Shown: positions 1 through 5,945, counted from the first letter of the stretch. The stretch is DNA of 9,415 nt from JACPDD01 sp040900105 (GCA_040900105.1 JBBDZP010000003.1:1-9415); one strand, 5' to 3'. The notes: a model not told the origin generated them from the letters alone. Made by a program: numbers and translations.

Positions 1-84
1 CCATCTTCCGATGAAATCGGAACTGATGAGCCCTTCACTAAATTCAGGGCGAAATGGAAAAATGAAAAAAAATATAAAAATTAG
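1..84 (+). CDS. Possible 3' end of an upstream gene (partial)
   Basis: Reading frame 1 is open from the left edge to a TAG at 82-84 and would encode a charged, hydrophilic 27-residue tail rich in Lys, Glu and Asp, which looks like an ordinary protein C-terminus. If real, it overlaps the start of the next glycosyltransferase gene by 23 bp when that gene starts at its ATG at 62, a common arrangement for translational coupling. Only 27 codons are visible, so no family can be named. Another upstream frame ends at the TGA at 12-14, overlapping an ATG at 11 as ATGA, and this is an alternative. Existence is an inference. Confidence 0.3.
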   Translation, partial: PSSDEIGTDEPFTKFRAKWKNEKKYKN

Positions 85-985
85 TTCCAACATAAACCAT
101 CCTTTGGTTTCTGTTATCATGCCTGTTTTTAATGCTCAGGAATATATTGCCGAGGCAATAGAAAGTATTCTAAACCAAACCTACAAAAACATTGAATTTA
201 TTATTGTTGATGATGCCTCAACGGATAAATCATGGGAATTAATTCAGAAATATAAAATAAAAAATCCCGGTAGAATAAGCGTTTATAAAACAATTAAAAA
301 AACCAATTCTGCAGGAAACGGGGCTATGAATTTTGGTTATCAATACTCTCATGGTGAATTTATTGCGCGTATGGATGCGGATGATATTGCCCACCCAAAG
401 CGTATTGAAAAACAAATAGCATTTATGCTGAGAAATCCGGAAACTATTATTGTAGGAACTCAAGCGGAAATAATCAATGCTGCAGGGAAAATCGTTGGAA
501 ACAAAAATATGCCTATAACACATGCTAACATTTATAAACAATATGCGGTTTTCCATCCGCTTATTCATCCATCTGTCATGATTAACAAAAAATTACTTCC
601 TAACAAGAAAAGGATTTATGAAATGAAATTTGATATTAATGACGATTACTATACTTTTTTCAAATTATTAAATTACGGAAAATTTGCTAATCTTCCTGAA
701 TATTTACTTAAATACAGAATGCATGGAAAGAACTTATCTCTAACAAACCCAAAGGCAAAATTCATAGATTCAGTAAGAATAAGAATGAGAGCAGTAAGAG
801 ATCTTAACTATAAAATGACGCCAAAAGGCATGATCCTGATGATGCTTCAGATAATAATTGTATTGCCAATTCCCGAAAGATTAATTGTTCCGACCTACAT
901 GTTTGTCAGAGGCATTAAAAAACCAAAGTTAATAAGCATACCTCTCCCCTCTTTGCCTAACCTAAAAAAATACGCTACGCTGTAA
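62..985 (+). CDS. Family 2 glycosyltransferase (GT-A fold)
   Basis: Predicted to transfer a sugar from a nucleotide-sugar donor to a surface glycan or lipid-linked acceptor on the cytoplasmic side. Counting from the ATG at 62 (307 residues), the GT-A core starts with VSVIMPVFN at about residue 16, the nucleotide-binding VDDAS lies near 49-53, and the metal-binding DxD-type motif MDADD near 104-108. HPSVM (about 169), a DDYY acceptor-side acidic motif (about 194) and YRMHG (about 218) also fit GT2 enzymes. The C-terminus (about 255-282) is hydrophobic and may lie on the membrane. The frame is open to the left, with further ATGs at 11 and 26. I prefer 62 because GT2 proteins usually begin about 10-15 residues before the first beta strand. 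The next gene starts 9 bp after the stop. The acceptor and sugar cannot be told from sequence. Confidence 0.93.
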   Translation: MKKNIKISSNINHPLVSVIMPVFNAQEYIAEAIESILNQTYKNIEFIIVDDASTDKSWELIQKYKIKNPGRISVYKTIKKTNSAGNGAMNFGYQYSHGEFIARMDADDIAHPKRIEKQIAFMLRNPETIIVGTQAEIINAAGKIVGNKNMPITHANIYKQYAVFHPLIHPSVMINKKLLPNKKRIYEMKFDINDDYYTFFKLLNYGKFANLPEYLLKYRMHGKNLSLTNPKAKFIDSVRIRMRAVRDLNYKMTPKGMILMMLQIIIVLPIPERLIVPTYMFVRGIKKPKLISIPLPSLPNLKKYATL

Positions 986-994
986 ATTGGCTCT

Positions 995-3900
995 ATGAAA
1001 ACTATAATTAAGCTCCTTAATAAGTTTTGGCCGGTTCTGGCAATTATATCTATAGAGATCGTGCTTTTTTTAACTAATTATAAATCCGGCGCTTATCTTA
1101 TGGGGTGGGATAACCTAATGCCTGAGTTTAATATTGGACTTAATCTAAAACGGTCTATTTTTGGCGTTTGGCAGGATTATAGAGGACTTGGCCTTCCGGA
1201 TGGAATGGCTCATACGGCAAATCTCCTGCATACAATATATATTTTCCTGCTTTCTCTTGTTTTACCGGAAAATCTACTTAGATACACATTTATAACTCTC
1301 ACTCACCTACTTGGAGGGATTGGCATATTTATCTTACTGAAGTACTTATTTAAAAATAAAAAATTAGCTTTTTCCGGCGCTCTTTTTTATCTGTTTAATC
1401 TAGGGGTAATCCAGATGTTTTATGCGCCGCTGGAAGTATTTGCGGTACATTTTACAGCTCTACCATGGATCAGCTTATTTACACTAAGGGCATTTGAAAA
1501 TCCAAATAAAAAGAACTTATTTTTTCTTTTTACATCCGCCCTTCTCACATCTCCTCAGGGATTTGTACCAACAGTTTTTATTGCATTTTTAATCCTTTTT
1601 TCTTCAATTGTAATTTCAAACCTGATAAGAACTAGGAAAATAAAAACAGCCTTTATAATTTGCATTGTAGTATTTACGGCAAATGCTTTCTGGATTCTTC
1701 CTTATGCATATAACTCAATTCCTAACTCGGCCATAATCAGAAACACCAGAATCAACGAATTTTCATCCGAGGAAATTTTCTATAGAAATAAAGCGCGTGG
1801 AAACATTCCAGATGTGCTTACTCTAAAAGGGTTCATGATAGATACAATTGAATATGACAGTCAAGCAAATACTAATTTTTACTTCCTTTCCACGTGGAGG
1901 AATCTCTCACAATCCTTAATATTTAACATACTCTCATGGATAATCGCGTTAATTATGATATTGGGATTATTTATTTCTTTAAAAAGAAAGGAAAATGTTG
2001 TTTTTCCTTTTGCCATATCCCTAACCCTGGCATTTTTACTTTTAGCAAATAATACTTTTATACTCGGGGGCCTTAATGACCTACTTAGGACAATGTTCCC
2101 TGTACTGGCAGAGGCCTTTAGGTTCCCATTTACAAAGCTGATAATACTTTTCGCTTTTTGCTATTCCATATTTCTTACCAGAGGATTAATTTTTATTGGT
2201 GAGAAATTAAAGAAAAATGACCTAATTGTATTTTTTCCGAGCTTAGTAATCATATTTCTTATTTCATATCCTGTTTTTCAGGGAAATTTTTATCCTTCTC
2301 TTTTAAGACTCCAGTTTCCTACGCAGTACAAAGAAGCTTTTTCTTATTTCAACAAAGCAGATGATAACGGCAGAATTGCCATGTTGCCAGCTCAAACCTT
2401 CTGGAATTGGCAATACTGGAAATGGGGAGACAGAGGATCTGGATTTATCTGGTTTGGCATAGACCGGCCAATTCTCTTACGGCCATTTGATCCCTGGAGC
2501 CTTTATAATGAGCAATTTTATAATGAGTTTTCCTATAGTATAGATTCAAGAGACGCTGCTCTTTTTGATAAGGTACTAACTAAATATGACGTTTCATACA
2601 TTCTCTTAGATAAAGGAATCCAAAACTCCACGAATGGAAATGCTATAAACTATGATAGCCTTGAGGAATTCCTAACTTCAAGTGGCCTCGCTTCAAAAGA
2701 TAAACAGGTTGGAGATCTAATTATTTATAAAATAGCTAATGCTGCTTCTCCCGTATACTCACTAGATTCAAGCGAGGTTGCAAGAATTAGTGGGACCTTT
2801 AATTTCAACAGTAAAGATCACTTTTATTCTGACTTGGGAAACTATGTGCCTACCACAGACAATCCTGATGCGCTGTATCTTTTACCTTCCCTTTTCTCAA
2901 GCAAACTACAAAAAGACTTGGAATTTGAAGCAACTCAAGATGAAAAAACCATAACTTTTTCTCCCAAAAATATCCCCTATCTCAATCTTCCACTAAATTC
3001 TGCTCTTGAAATTCCCTCTTTATTCAACAATGACTTTCTTGTTCCTGTAAATATAAGAGTTGAGAATTCTAAAATTTACTTTACTCCCAACTATCCTAAA
3101 ATTTTTATAAACGAACGCGGAGTTGTTCTGCGCGAAGACCCTATTATTATTTCTCCTTCTTCTGTAGTAAATCCCAAAATAGTAGAATTTACAGATATCA
3201 CGCATGTTCTTAATATCCCTCAGGATAATCAATCTTTTTTACTTAACAAACAGGTAAATGTCATAAAATTAAGCGATGGGGAAAATGAGGAAATTATTTA
3301 CCTGGATACTGCGGATTTGACAGAAACTTCATACTTTGTCCCACTGACGGAAACCCGTATTGAAGATATTAAAATAGTGGTTGATAAAATTAAAAGCCCA
3401 CTGAGCTCTCCTAATCTTTTAGAGGACAAGAAATACGAAATTAGTGAGAAAAAAGATAGATTAAGCCTTTTCCCGGGAGACATTATGCTTCAAAGCACTC
3501 ATGATAATGGCGGAATTAGACTTTCGGCAAGAGGAAATTCTTCGATTGAACTGGCATCTTATCTTGAGAACCTCTTTCATCAAACATCTTACATACTAAC
3601 CGTAGAGGCCGAATATAAGTTCGGATTGCCGGTTACTTTTTATGTAGACAATCCCTTTGAGAACAGACCTGAACTTGAAACAAGACTATCTAAAGATGGT
3701 AGTCCAAATGTAATATTTGTTCCCAAAACGGAAGACTTCTTTAAGGGATACGGATTTCACTTCCAGGTAAAATCTGTAGGTAAAGAAAAATCAGAAAGCA
3801 TTATTGAAAAGATAAGCTTATATCCAATCCCCCAATCCACTCTGGAAAATCTCCGAATATTTTCTAATCCAAATAAGATTTCACCAAGCGGAATAAATAA

Positions 3901-4231
3901 AAACAGTGTTGTCTCCACAAAAATCCTTTCTTATTTATATGTCTCAGATAAGCCCAGGGACGGATCATACTTGATTCTTTCACAGAGCTATGACTCCGGA
4001 TGGAAAGCATATGAAGTAAAAGATATAAACTTTGCAACAAAAGCTCTTCCTTTTGTTTTTGGCAAGGAAATTAAAAATCATGTTAAAGTTAACAATTGGC
4101 AGAATGGCTGGAGCGGTATATCCGGCGACAAAGTTATAATTGTCTATCTCCCCCAATACTTGGAATACTTTGGATTTTTCCTTTTGATTGGCACTTTTGG
4201 CTACCTCCTATTTAGACGCCTAAAGAGTTGA
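995..4231 (+). CDS. Large multi-pass membrane protein, GT-C / YfhO / AftD-like putative glycosyltransferase
   Basis: This 1078-residue protein has an N-terminal membrane half and a large extracytoplasmic half. Hydrophobic segments are visible near residues 11-28, 80-90, 96-119, 123-143, 172-210, 217-237, 306-328, 335-350, 380-400 and 408-428, and one closing segment near 1054-1073. Between the first two segments lies GWDN (37-40) with a conserved-looking Asp39, where GT-C enzymes usually carry a catalytic acidic residue in the first outer loop. Residues about 430-1050 are beta-rich and soluble. They include an aromatic stretch FWNWQYWKWGDRG (469-481) and, near the end, SYDSGWKAY (998-1006) and NNWQNGW (1033-1039), a pattern I associate with YfhO- and AftD-like proteins. 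The likely role is transfer of a lipid-linked sugar on the outer face. The family assignment is from motif memory. Flanking GT2 genes support a glycan role. No good ribosome binding site is seen, and the ATG follows the previous stop by 9 bp. Confidence 0.85.
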   Translation: MKTIIKLLNKFWPVLAIISIEIVLFLTNYKSGAYLMGWDNLMPEFNIGLNLKRSIFGVWQDYRGLGLPDGMAHTANLLHTIYIFLLSLVLPENLLRYTFITLTHLLGGIGIFILLKYLFKNKKLAFSGALFYLFNLGVIQMFYAPLEVFAVHFTALPWISLFTLRAFENPNKKNLFFLFTSALLTSPQGFVPTVFIAFLILFSSIVISNLIRTRKIKTAFIICIVVFTANAFWILPYAYNSIPNSAIIRNTRINEFSSEEIFYRNKARGNIPDVLTLKGFMIDTIEYDSQANTNFYFLSTWRNLSQSLIFNILSWIIALIMILGLFISLKRKENVVFPFAISLTLAFLLLANNTFILGGLNDLLRTMFPVLAEAFRFPFTKLIILFAFCYSIFLTRGLIFIGEKLKKNDLIVFFPSLVIIFLISYPVFQGNFYPSLLRLQFPTQYKEAFSYFNKADDNGRIAMLPAQTFWNWQYWKWGDRGSGFIWFGIDRPILLRPFDPWSLYNEQFYNEFSYSIDSRDAALFDKVLTKYDVSYILLDKGIQNSTNGNAINYDSLEEFLTSSGLASKDKQVGDLIIYKIANAASPVYSLDSSEVARISGTFNFNSKDHFYSDLGNYVPTTDNPDALYLLPSLFSSKLQKDLEFEATQDEKTITFSPKNIPYLNLPLNSALEIPSLFNNDFLVPVNIRVENSKIYFTPNYPKIFINERGVVLREDPIIISPSSVVNPKIVEFTDITHVLNIPQDNQSFLLNKQVNVIKLSDGENEEIIYLDTADLTETSYFVPLTETRIEDIKIVVDKIKSPLSSPNLLEDKKYEISEKKDRLSLFPGDIMLQSTHDNGGIRLSARGNSSIELASYLENLFHQTSYILTVEAEYKFGLPVTFYVDNPFENRPELETRLSKDGSPNVIFVPKTEDFFKGYGFHFQVKSVGKEKSESIIEKISLYPIPQSTLENLRIFSNPNKISPSGINKNSVVSTKILSYLYVSDKPRDGSYLILSQSYDSGWKAYEVKDINFATKALPFVFGKEIKNHVKVNNWQNGWSGISGDKVIIVYLPQYLEYFGFFLLIGTFGYLLFRRLKS

Positions 4232-4256
4232 GAAAGAGGGCGATTTGTGATAAGAT
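4228..4256 (+). promoter_or_regulatory. Candidate extended -10 promoter for the second GT2 gene
   Basis: TTGAGA (4228-4233, five of six matches to the -35 consensus) is followed after exactly 17 bp by TAAGAT (4251-4256, four of six), with the extended -10 TG at 4248-4249. The -35 overlaps the stop codon of the large membrane protein gene. Transcription would begin near 4262-4264, at or just before the GTG at 4265. Confidence 0.5.
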
Positions 4257-4264
4257 AGCCTCTT

Positions 4265-5029
4265 GTGCAGAAAAAGATTAAGCCCACTGTCTCAATTCTC
4301 TTGCCTGTCCACAACTCTGAGAAGCATCTCACCGATTGTCTTAGGAGTCTGCTGAAGCAAACTTACAGGCCCATTGAGATCATTGCAATTGACGACAGCT
4401 CCACAGACAACTCCTATAAAATCCTCCTTAAATTCAAAAAAAGAGATAAAAGAGTAAGAGTTTACAAAAACATCAAAAGATACGGCTACGAAATAACCCT
4501 AAACAGACTTTTCACTAAGACAAAAGGACAATTTATCGGTTTTGCCGACGCTGACGACATATTCGAGAAAGAAAAGATTAAAAAGCAGCATGATTTCCTA
4601 CTTGAAAACCCTCAAGTTGTGGCTGTAGGAACCCAATGCAGATTTATAAATGAAGCTAATAAACGGATTGGAAAAAGCAATTATCCGGCTAAGAACCGCC
4701 TTATATATCAAAATCCCCTCCACGGCATTTCGCTTCAATTTGAAACACTTTTAATAAACAGGTACAATTTACCTAAAGACGTACTCAAAGTAAATACAAA
4801 TTCCCACCCTTTTACCTATAGCGACTTCCTTATGAAGCTGCTTCCCTACGGAAAATTTGCCAATCTTACCCAATATCTGTACCTGCACAGACGTAACCCT
4901 CAGGATTATTTTTCAGACATCAAGCAAAATCTCCTCTCTTTGGCCAAGCTTTGGATAAAATCAGCGGCTGATTACGATTATAGACCATCTATTCGCTCCG
5001 TCTTTGGCTCAGTTGTCAAAACCTCTTAG
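4265..5029 (+). CDS. Family 2 glycosyltransferase (GT-A fold), second copy
   Basis: A 254-residue GT2 enzyme. VSILLPVHN starts at residue 9, the nucleotide-binding IDDSS is at 42-46, and the metal-binding ADADD at 94-98. The rest resembles the first GT2 of this window: both share an NP..xxVGTQ stretch (115-124 here) and an identical YGKFANL block (195-201 here), so the two are probably paralogues. This copy lacks the hydrophobic tail of the first and has LHRR where the first has YRMH. The start is GTG, 33 bp after the previous stop, with no ribosome binding site at useful spacing. The promoter immediately upstream suggests leaderless translation. The donor sugar and acceptor are unknown. It is probably co-expressed with, and acts in the same glycan pathway as, the two genes before it. 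Confidence 0.92.
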   Translation: MQKKIKPTVSILLPVHNSEKHLTDCLRSLLKQTYRPIEIIAIDDSSTDNSYKILLKFKKRDKRVRVYKNIKRYGYEITLNRLFTKTKGQFIGFADADDIFEKEKIKKQHDFLLENPQVVAVGTQCRFINEANKRIGKSNYPAKNRLIYQNPLHGISLQFETLLINRYNLPKDVLKVNTNSHPFTYSDFLMKLLPYGKFANLTQYLYLHRRNPQDYFSDIKQNLLSLAKLWIKSAADYDYRPSIRSVFGSVVKTS

Positions 5030-5035
5030 AAAACA

Positions 5036-5105
5036 GCGTATAGGGTATAGCGTCCAGCGTATAGTTCCAAACTGAACCCTAAACGCTAGTTTCTAGACGC
5101 TAACT
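5036..5105. repeat. Degenerate heptamer array with inverted halves
   Basis: From 5036 the sequence reads as successive 7-bp units (for example GCGTATA, then GGGTATA). From about 5071 the units appear in the opposite sense (for example GCTAGTT, then TCTAGAC), still in 7-bp register. As a result 5041-5064 and 5079-5102 form an imperfect inverted repeat, matching at about 17 of 24 positions around a 14-nt centre. It begins 6 bp after the glycosyltransferase stop codon. It could fold after the operon mRNA, but no T-tract follows, so I do not call it an intrinsic terminator. Confidence 0.6.
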
Positions 5106-5116
5106 TTGCCCCCAAC

Positions 5117-5125
5117 TTATCCACA
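5117..5125 (+). other. Sequence matching a DnaA box
   Basis: TTATCCACA is an exact match to the classical DnaA-binding 9-mer and lies in intergenic A+T-rich DNA. It is single, with no second box nearby, so chance is a good explanation and this is not evidence for an origin. Confidence 0.2.
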
Positions 5126-5198
5126 TTTTTCTATTGCAGTAAAAATAGATTGTTAAATCAGTCTAAACGACCCATAATTTACTCTAGGTCTACCCAAT

Positions 5199-5213
5199 TT
5201 CTGCATTGCAGAA
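5199..5213. repeat. Perfect 7-bp palindrome upstream of the small-ORF promoter
   Basis: TTCTGCA and TGCAGAA are exact inverted arms around a single T, centred about 20 bp upstream of the -35 at 5224. The position and odd-centred symmetry fit a dimeric regulator site. GCATT (5203-5207) and AATGC (5212-5216) give an alternative overlapping symmetry. The function is an inference. Confidence 0.35.
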
Positions 5214-5223
5214 TGCTATAGGT

Positions 5224-5252
5224 TTGACACACTTGACAACGTGTGGTAAAAT
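5224..5252 (+). promoter_or_regulatory. Near-consensus sigma70-type promoter
   Basis: TTGACA (5224-5229, perfect -35), a 17-bp spacer, and TAAAAT (5247-5252, five of six) preceded by the extended -10 TG at 5244-5245. This is the best promoter match I found in the window. Transcription should start near 5258-5260, leaving only a few nucleotides before the ATG at 5263. That is the same near-leaderless geometry as at 4228-4265. Confidence 0.68.
5228..5245. promoter_or_regulatory. Inverted repeat within the promoter spacer (possible operator)
   Basis: CACAC (5228-5232) and GTGTG (5241-5245) are perfect inverted arms separated by 8 bp, and they sit between and partly inside the -35 and extended -10 elements. 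A protein bound here would block RNA polymerase. The arms are short and may be chance. Confidence 0.3.
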
Positions 5253-5262
5253 CCAAATTGGC

Positions 5263-5403
5263 ATGAGATTTAACCTTTTTAAAGTCAAAAAAACAAGAAA
5301 GACAATTGCAGACTACAAACAGGAACTTTTAGTAAGTCAGGGGAAAGAACAATTTCAATCGCTTTTAAAAAAGGGCCTTTCAGTACCGGTCGTACTGCTT
5401 TAG
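5263..5403 (+). CDS. Small hypothetical protein (46 aa)
   Basis: The protein starts MRFNLFKVKKTRKT and ends KKGLSVPVVLL. It is basic, predicted largely helical in its middle (about residues 15-38), with no transmembrane segment, signal peptide or Cys. I do not recognise a family. Reasons to think it is real: the strongest promoter of the window lies 10 bp upstream of the ATG at 5263, the composition looks like protein-coding DNA, and an intrinsic terminator follows 77 bp after the stop. The same frame extends up to an ATG at 5206, but that lies upstream of the promoter, so the shorter form is preferred. There is no Shine-Dalgarno sequence, and translation would be leaderless or nearly so. It could instead be a leader peptide or part of a noncoding RNA. 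Confidence 0.5.
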   Translation: MRFNLFKVKKTRKTIADYKQELLVSQGKEQFQSLLKKGLSVPVVLL

Positions 5404-5407
5404 GCAC

Positions 5408-5468
5408 AAAAAAAGAGCATCGCTTTCGTTACGCAGTATGATAATTTCAGGTACGAAAAGCAATGCTC
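5408..5468 (-). terminator. Rho-independent terminator reading leftwards
   Basis: Arms 5415-5432 and 5451-5468 pair through about 16 bp, beginning with a perfect GAGCAT/ATGCTC, with one mismatch and two bulges, around an 18-nt loop. On the minus strand the stem is followed directly by seven T (plus-strand A at 5408-5414), the hallmark of an intrinsic terminator. It ends transcripts coming from the right, including the candidate small RNA that starts near 5521. On the plus strand it would only be an internal hairpin right after the small ORF. Confidence 0.68.
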
Positions 5469-5521
5469 CCTGTAAAAATGGCAAATAGTTCTTTGGACAG
5501 AAAAGTAAAACTAGTTGCCTT
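5408..5521 (-). ncRNA. Candidate small antisense RNA, about 110 nt
   Basis: A minus-strand promoter (5528-5556) and a minus-strand intrinsic terminator (5408-5468) bracket about 114 nt with no useful ORF. The RNA would fold as two hairpins: the mirror of the plus-strand terminator stem at its 5' end and the terminator stem at its 3' end. It would be fully complementary to the 3' untranslated part of the small-ORF transcript, stopping 5 bp short of that ORF's stop codon. No known RNA family is recognised. Its existence is inferred from signals only. Confidence 0.33.
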
Positions 5522-5529
5522 TTGTTTTT
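5480..5529 (+). terminator. Rho-independent terminator of the small-ORF transcript
   Basis: GGCAAATAGTT (5480-5490) pairs with AACTAGTTGCC (5509-5519) at 10 of 11 positions around an 18-nt loop, followed directly by TTTTGTTTTT (5520-5529). Together with the promoter at 5224-5252 it defines a transcript of roughly 270 nt. Confidence 0.74.
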
Positions 5530-5556
5530 GATATCACAGGAATAAAAAATTGTCAA
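5528..5556 (-). promoter_or_regulatory. Candidate minus-strand promoter for the antisense RNA
   Basis: Read on the minus strand, TTGACA (5556-5551) is followed after 17 bp by TATCAA (5533-5528, four of six), preceded by the extended -10 TG at 5536-5535. Start of transcription is expected near 5521. The -10 is only moderate, but the perfect -35, exact spacing and extended -10 support it. Confidence 0.42.
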
Positions 5557-5626
5557 GGAAAATAGATGAAGCTAAAAAGAGTAATTTTTATTGAATTGAC
5601 AAGTTAATTCAAGACGGCTTAATTTG

Positions 5627-5657
5627 TGGGCCAAAGGCCCATCATCCTTTGGATGAT
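5627..5657. repeat. Two adjacent perfect short-loop hairpins with complementary cores
   Basis: TGGGCC/GGCCCA (5627-5632, 5636-5641) with loop AAA is followed immediately by ATCATCC/GGATGAT (5641-5647, 5651-5657) with loop TTT. The core CCAAAGG of the first (5631-5637) is the exact reverse complement of the core CCTTTGG of the second (5646-5652). The two hairpins can therefore be replaced by one alternative stem. Confidence 0.6.
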
Positions 5658-5661
5658 AATT

Positions 5662-5706
5662 TTAAAAGAGGTAGGAATCTTGGGCAGGGATTCCTACCTC
5701 TTTTAA
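5662..5706. terminator. Perfect 18-bp stem, probable bidirectional terminator
   Basis: TTAAAAGAGGTAGGAATC (5662-5679) and its exact reverse complement (5689-5706) enclose a 9-nt loop. The G+C-richer inner stem is bordered by AAAA on the left and TTTT on the right, the layout expected for a terminator working in both directions between convergent gene blocks. It is the best candidate for ending leftward transcripts of the rpsA-radA-PIN block. The T-run is only four long, so efficiency is uncertain. Confidence 0.6.
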
Positions 5707-5726
5707 GTTTGTCCCAAACTTAAAAG
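5700..5726. repeat. Perfect 12-bp hairpin overlapping the preceding stem
   Basis: CTTTTAAGTTTG (5700-5711) and CAAACTTAAAAG (5715-5726) are exact inverted arms with a 3-nt loop. Bases 5700-5706 also belong to the right arm of the 18-bp stem at 5662-5706, so both hairpins cannot form fully at once. Confidence 0.58.
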
Positions 5727-5727
5727 A

Positions 5728-5832
5728 AATTTCTAATTTCTAATTACTAATTTCTAATCAATTTCAAATGTCTTAATGTTTCAATTCCTCAATGACTTAA
5801 TTCTTTAATGTTTTAAATCTTGCAATTCAAAC
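5728..5832. repeat. Heptamer-to-octamer microrepeat array
   Basis: Four 7-bp units (AATTTCT at 5728, 5735 and 5749; AATTACT at 5742) are followed by a 12-bp bridge. Then six 8-bp units run without a break of register from 5768 to 5815 (for example ATGTCTTA, then ATGTTTCA), and two looser units follow to 5832. Every octamer begins with AT and ends with A. No CRISPR-like spacing and no coding role are seen. Confidence 0.62.
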
Positions 5833-5855
5833 AAAGGACGTTAAGTTTTTATGAA

Positions 5856-5945
5856 ACGCGCTGTCAGGGGGAACCCGTGGATTCGGAGGGAGCGAACTGA
5901 GCGAAGCGAAGGAGCTCGCCATGCAAGTGAAACGCAGACAGGCGT
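5856..5945. repeat. GC-rich structured repeat element, intergenic copy
   Basis: A sharply GC-rich block in A+T-rich DNA. Its ends can pair: ACGC plus CTGTC (5856-5865, one bulged G) with GACAGGCGT (5937-5945). The inner part (5889-5943) is built from GAGCGAA and AGCGAAGCGA words and aligns, by eye at about 70 percent with three gaps, to 8017-8070 inside radA. It could be a repetitive palindromic element or part of a structured RNA. No known RNA family consensus was recognised on either strand. Confidence 0.42.

Noticed and set aside
3020..3483. Minus-strand ORFs of 61 and 70 codons inside the large membrane protein gene
   Set aside because: They are short, antisense to a continuous 1078-codon frame, and have no promoter or ribosome binding site.
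5117..5125. Possible replication origin, from a perfect DnaA box
   Set aside because: Only one box is present, with no dnaA or dnaN gene nearby. A 9-mer match in about 9 kb on two strands is not surprising.
5596..5624. Plus-strand promoter TTGACA, 17 bp, TTAATT leading into the hairpin chain
   Set aside because: The -10 matches only three of six positions, and the -35 is part of the TTGAATT/AATTCAA inverted repeat. The evidence is too weak to list as a feature.
5404..5730. IS200/IS605-type element end or integron attC sites
   Set aside because: No transposase or integrase gene or remnant is present, and the hairpins lack the conserved core sites expected.
5728..5832. CRISPR array
   Set aside because: The repeat period is 7-8 bp with degenerate units and no spacers, and no cas genes are in the window.
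5856..5945. tRNA, tmRNA or SRP RNA in the GC-rich island
   Set aside because: No T-loop, anticodon arm, SRP core motif or CCA end in the right arrangement was found on either strand.
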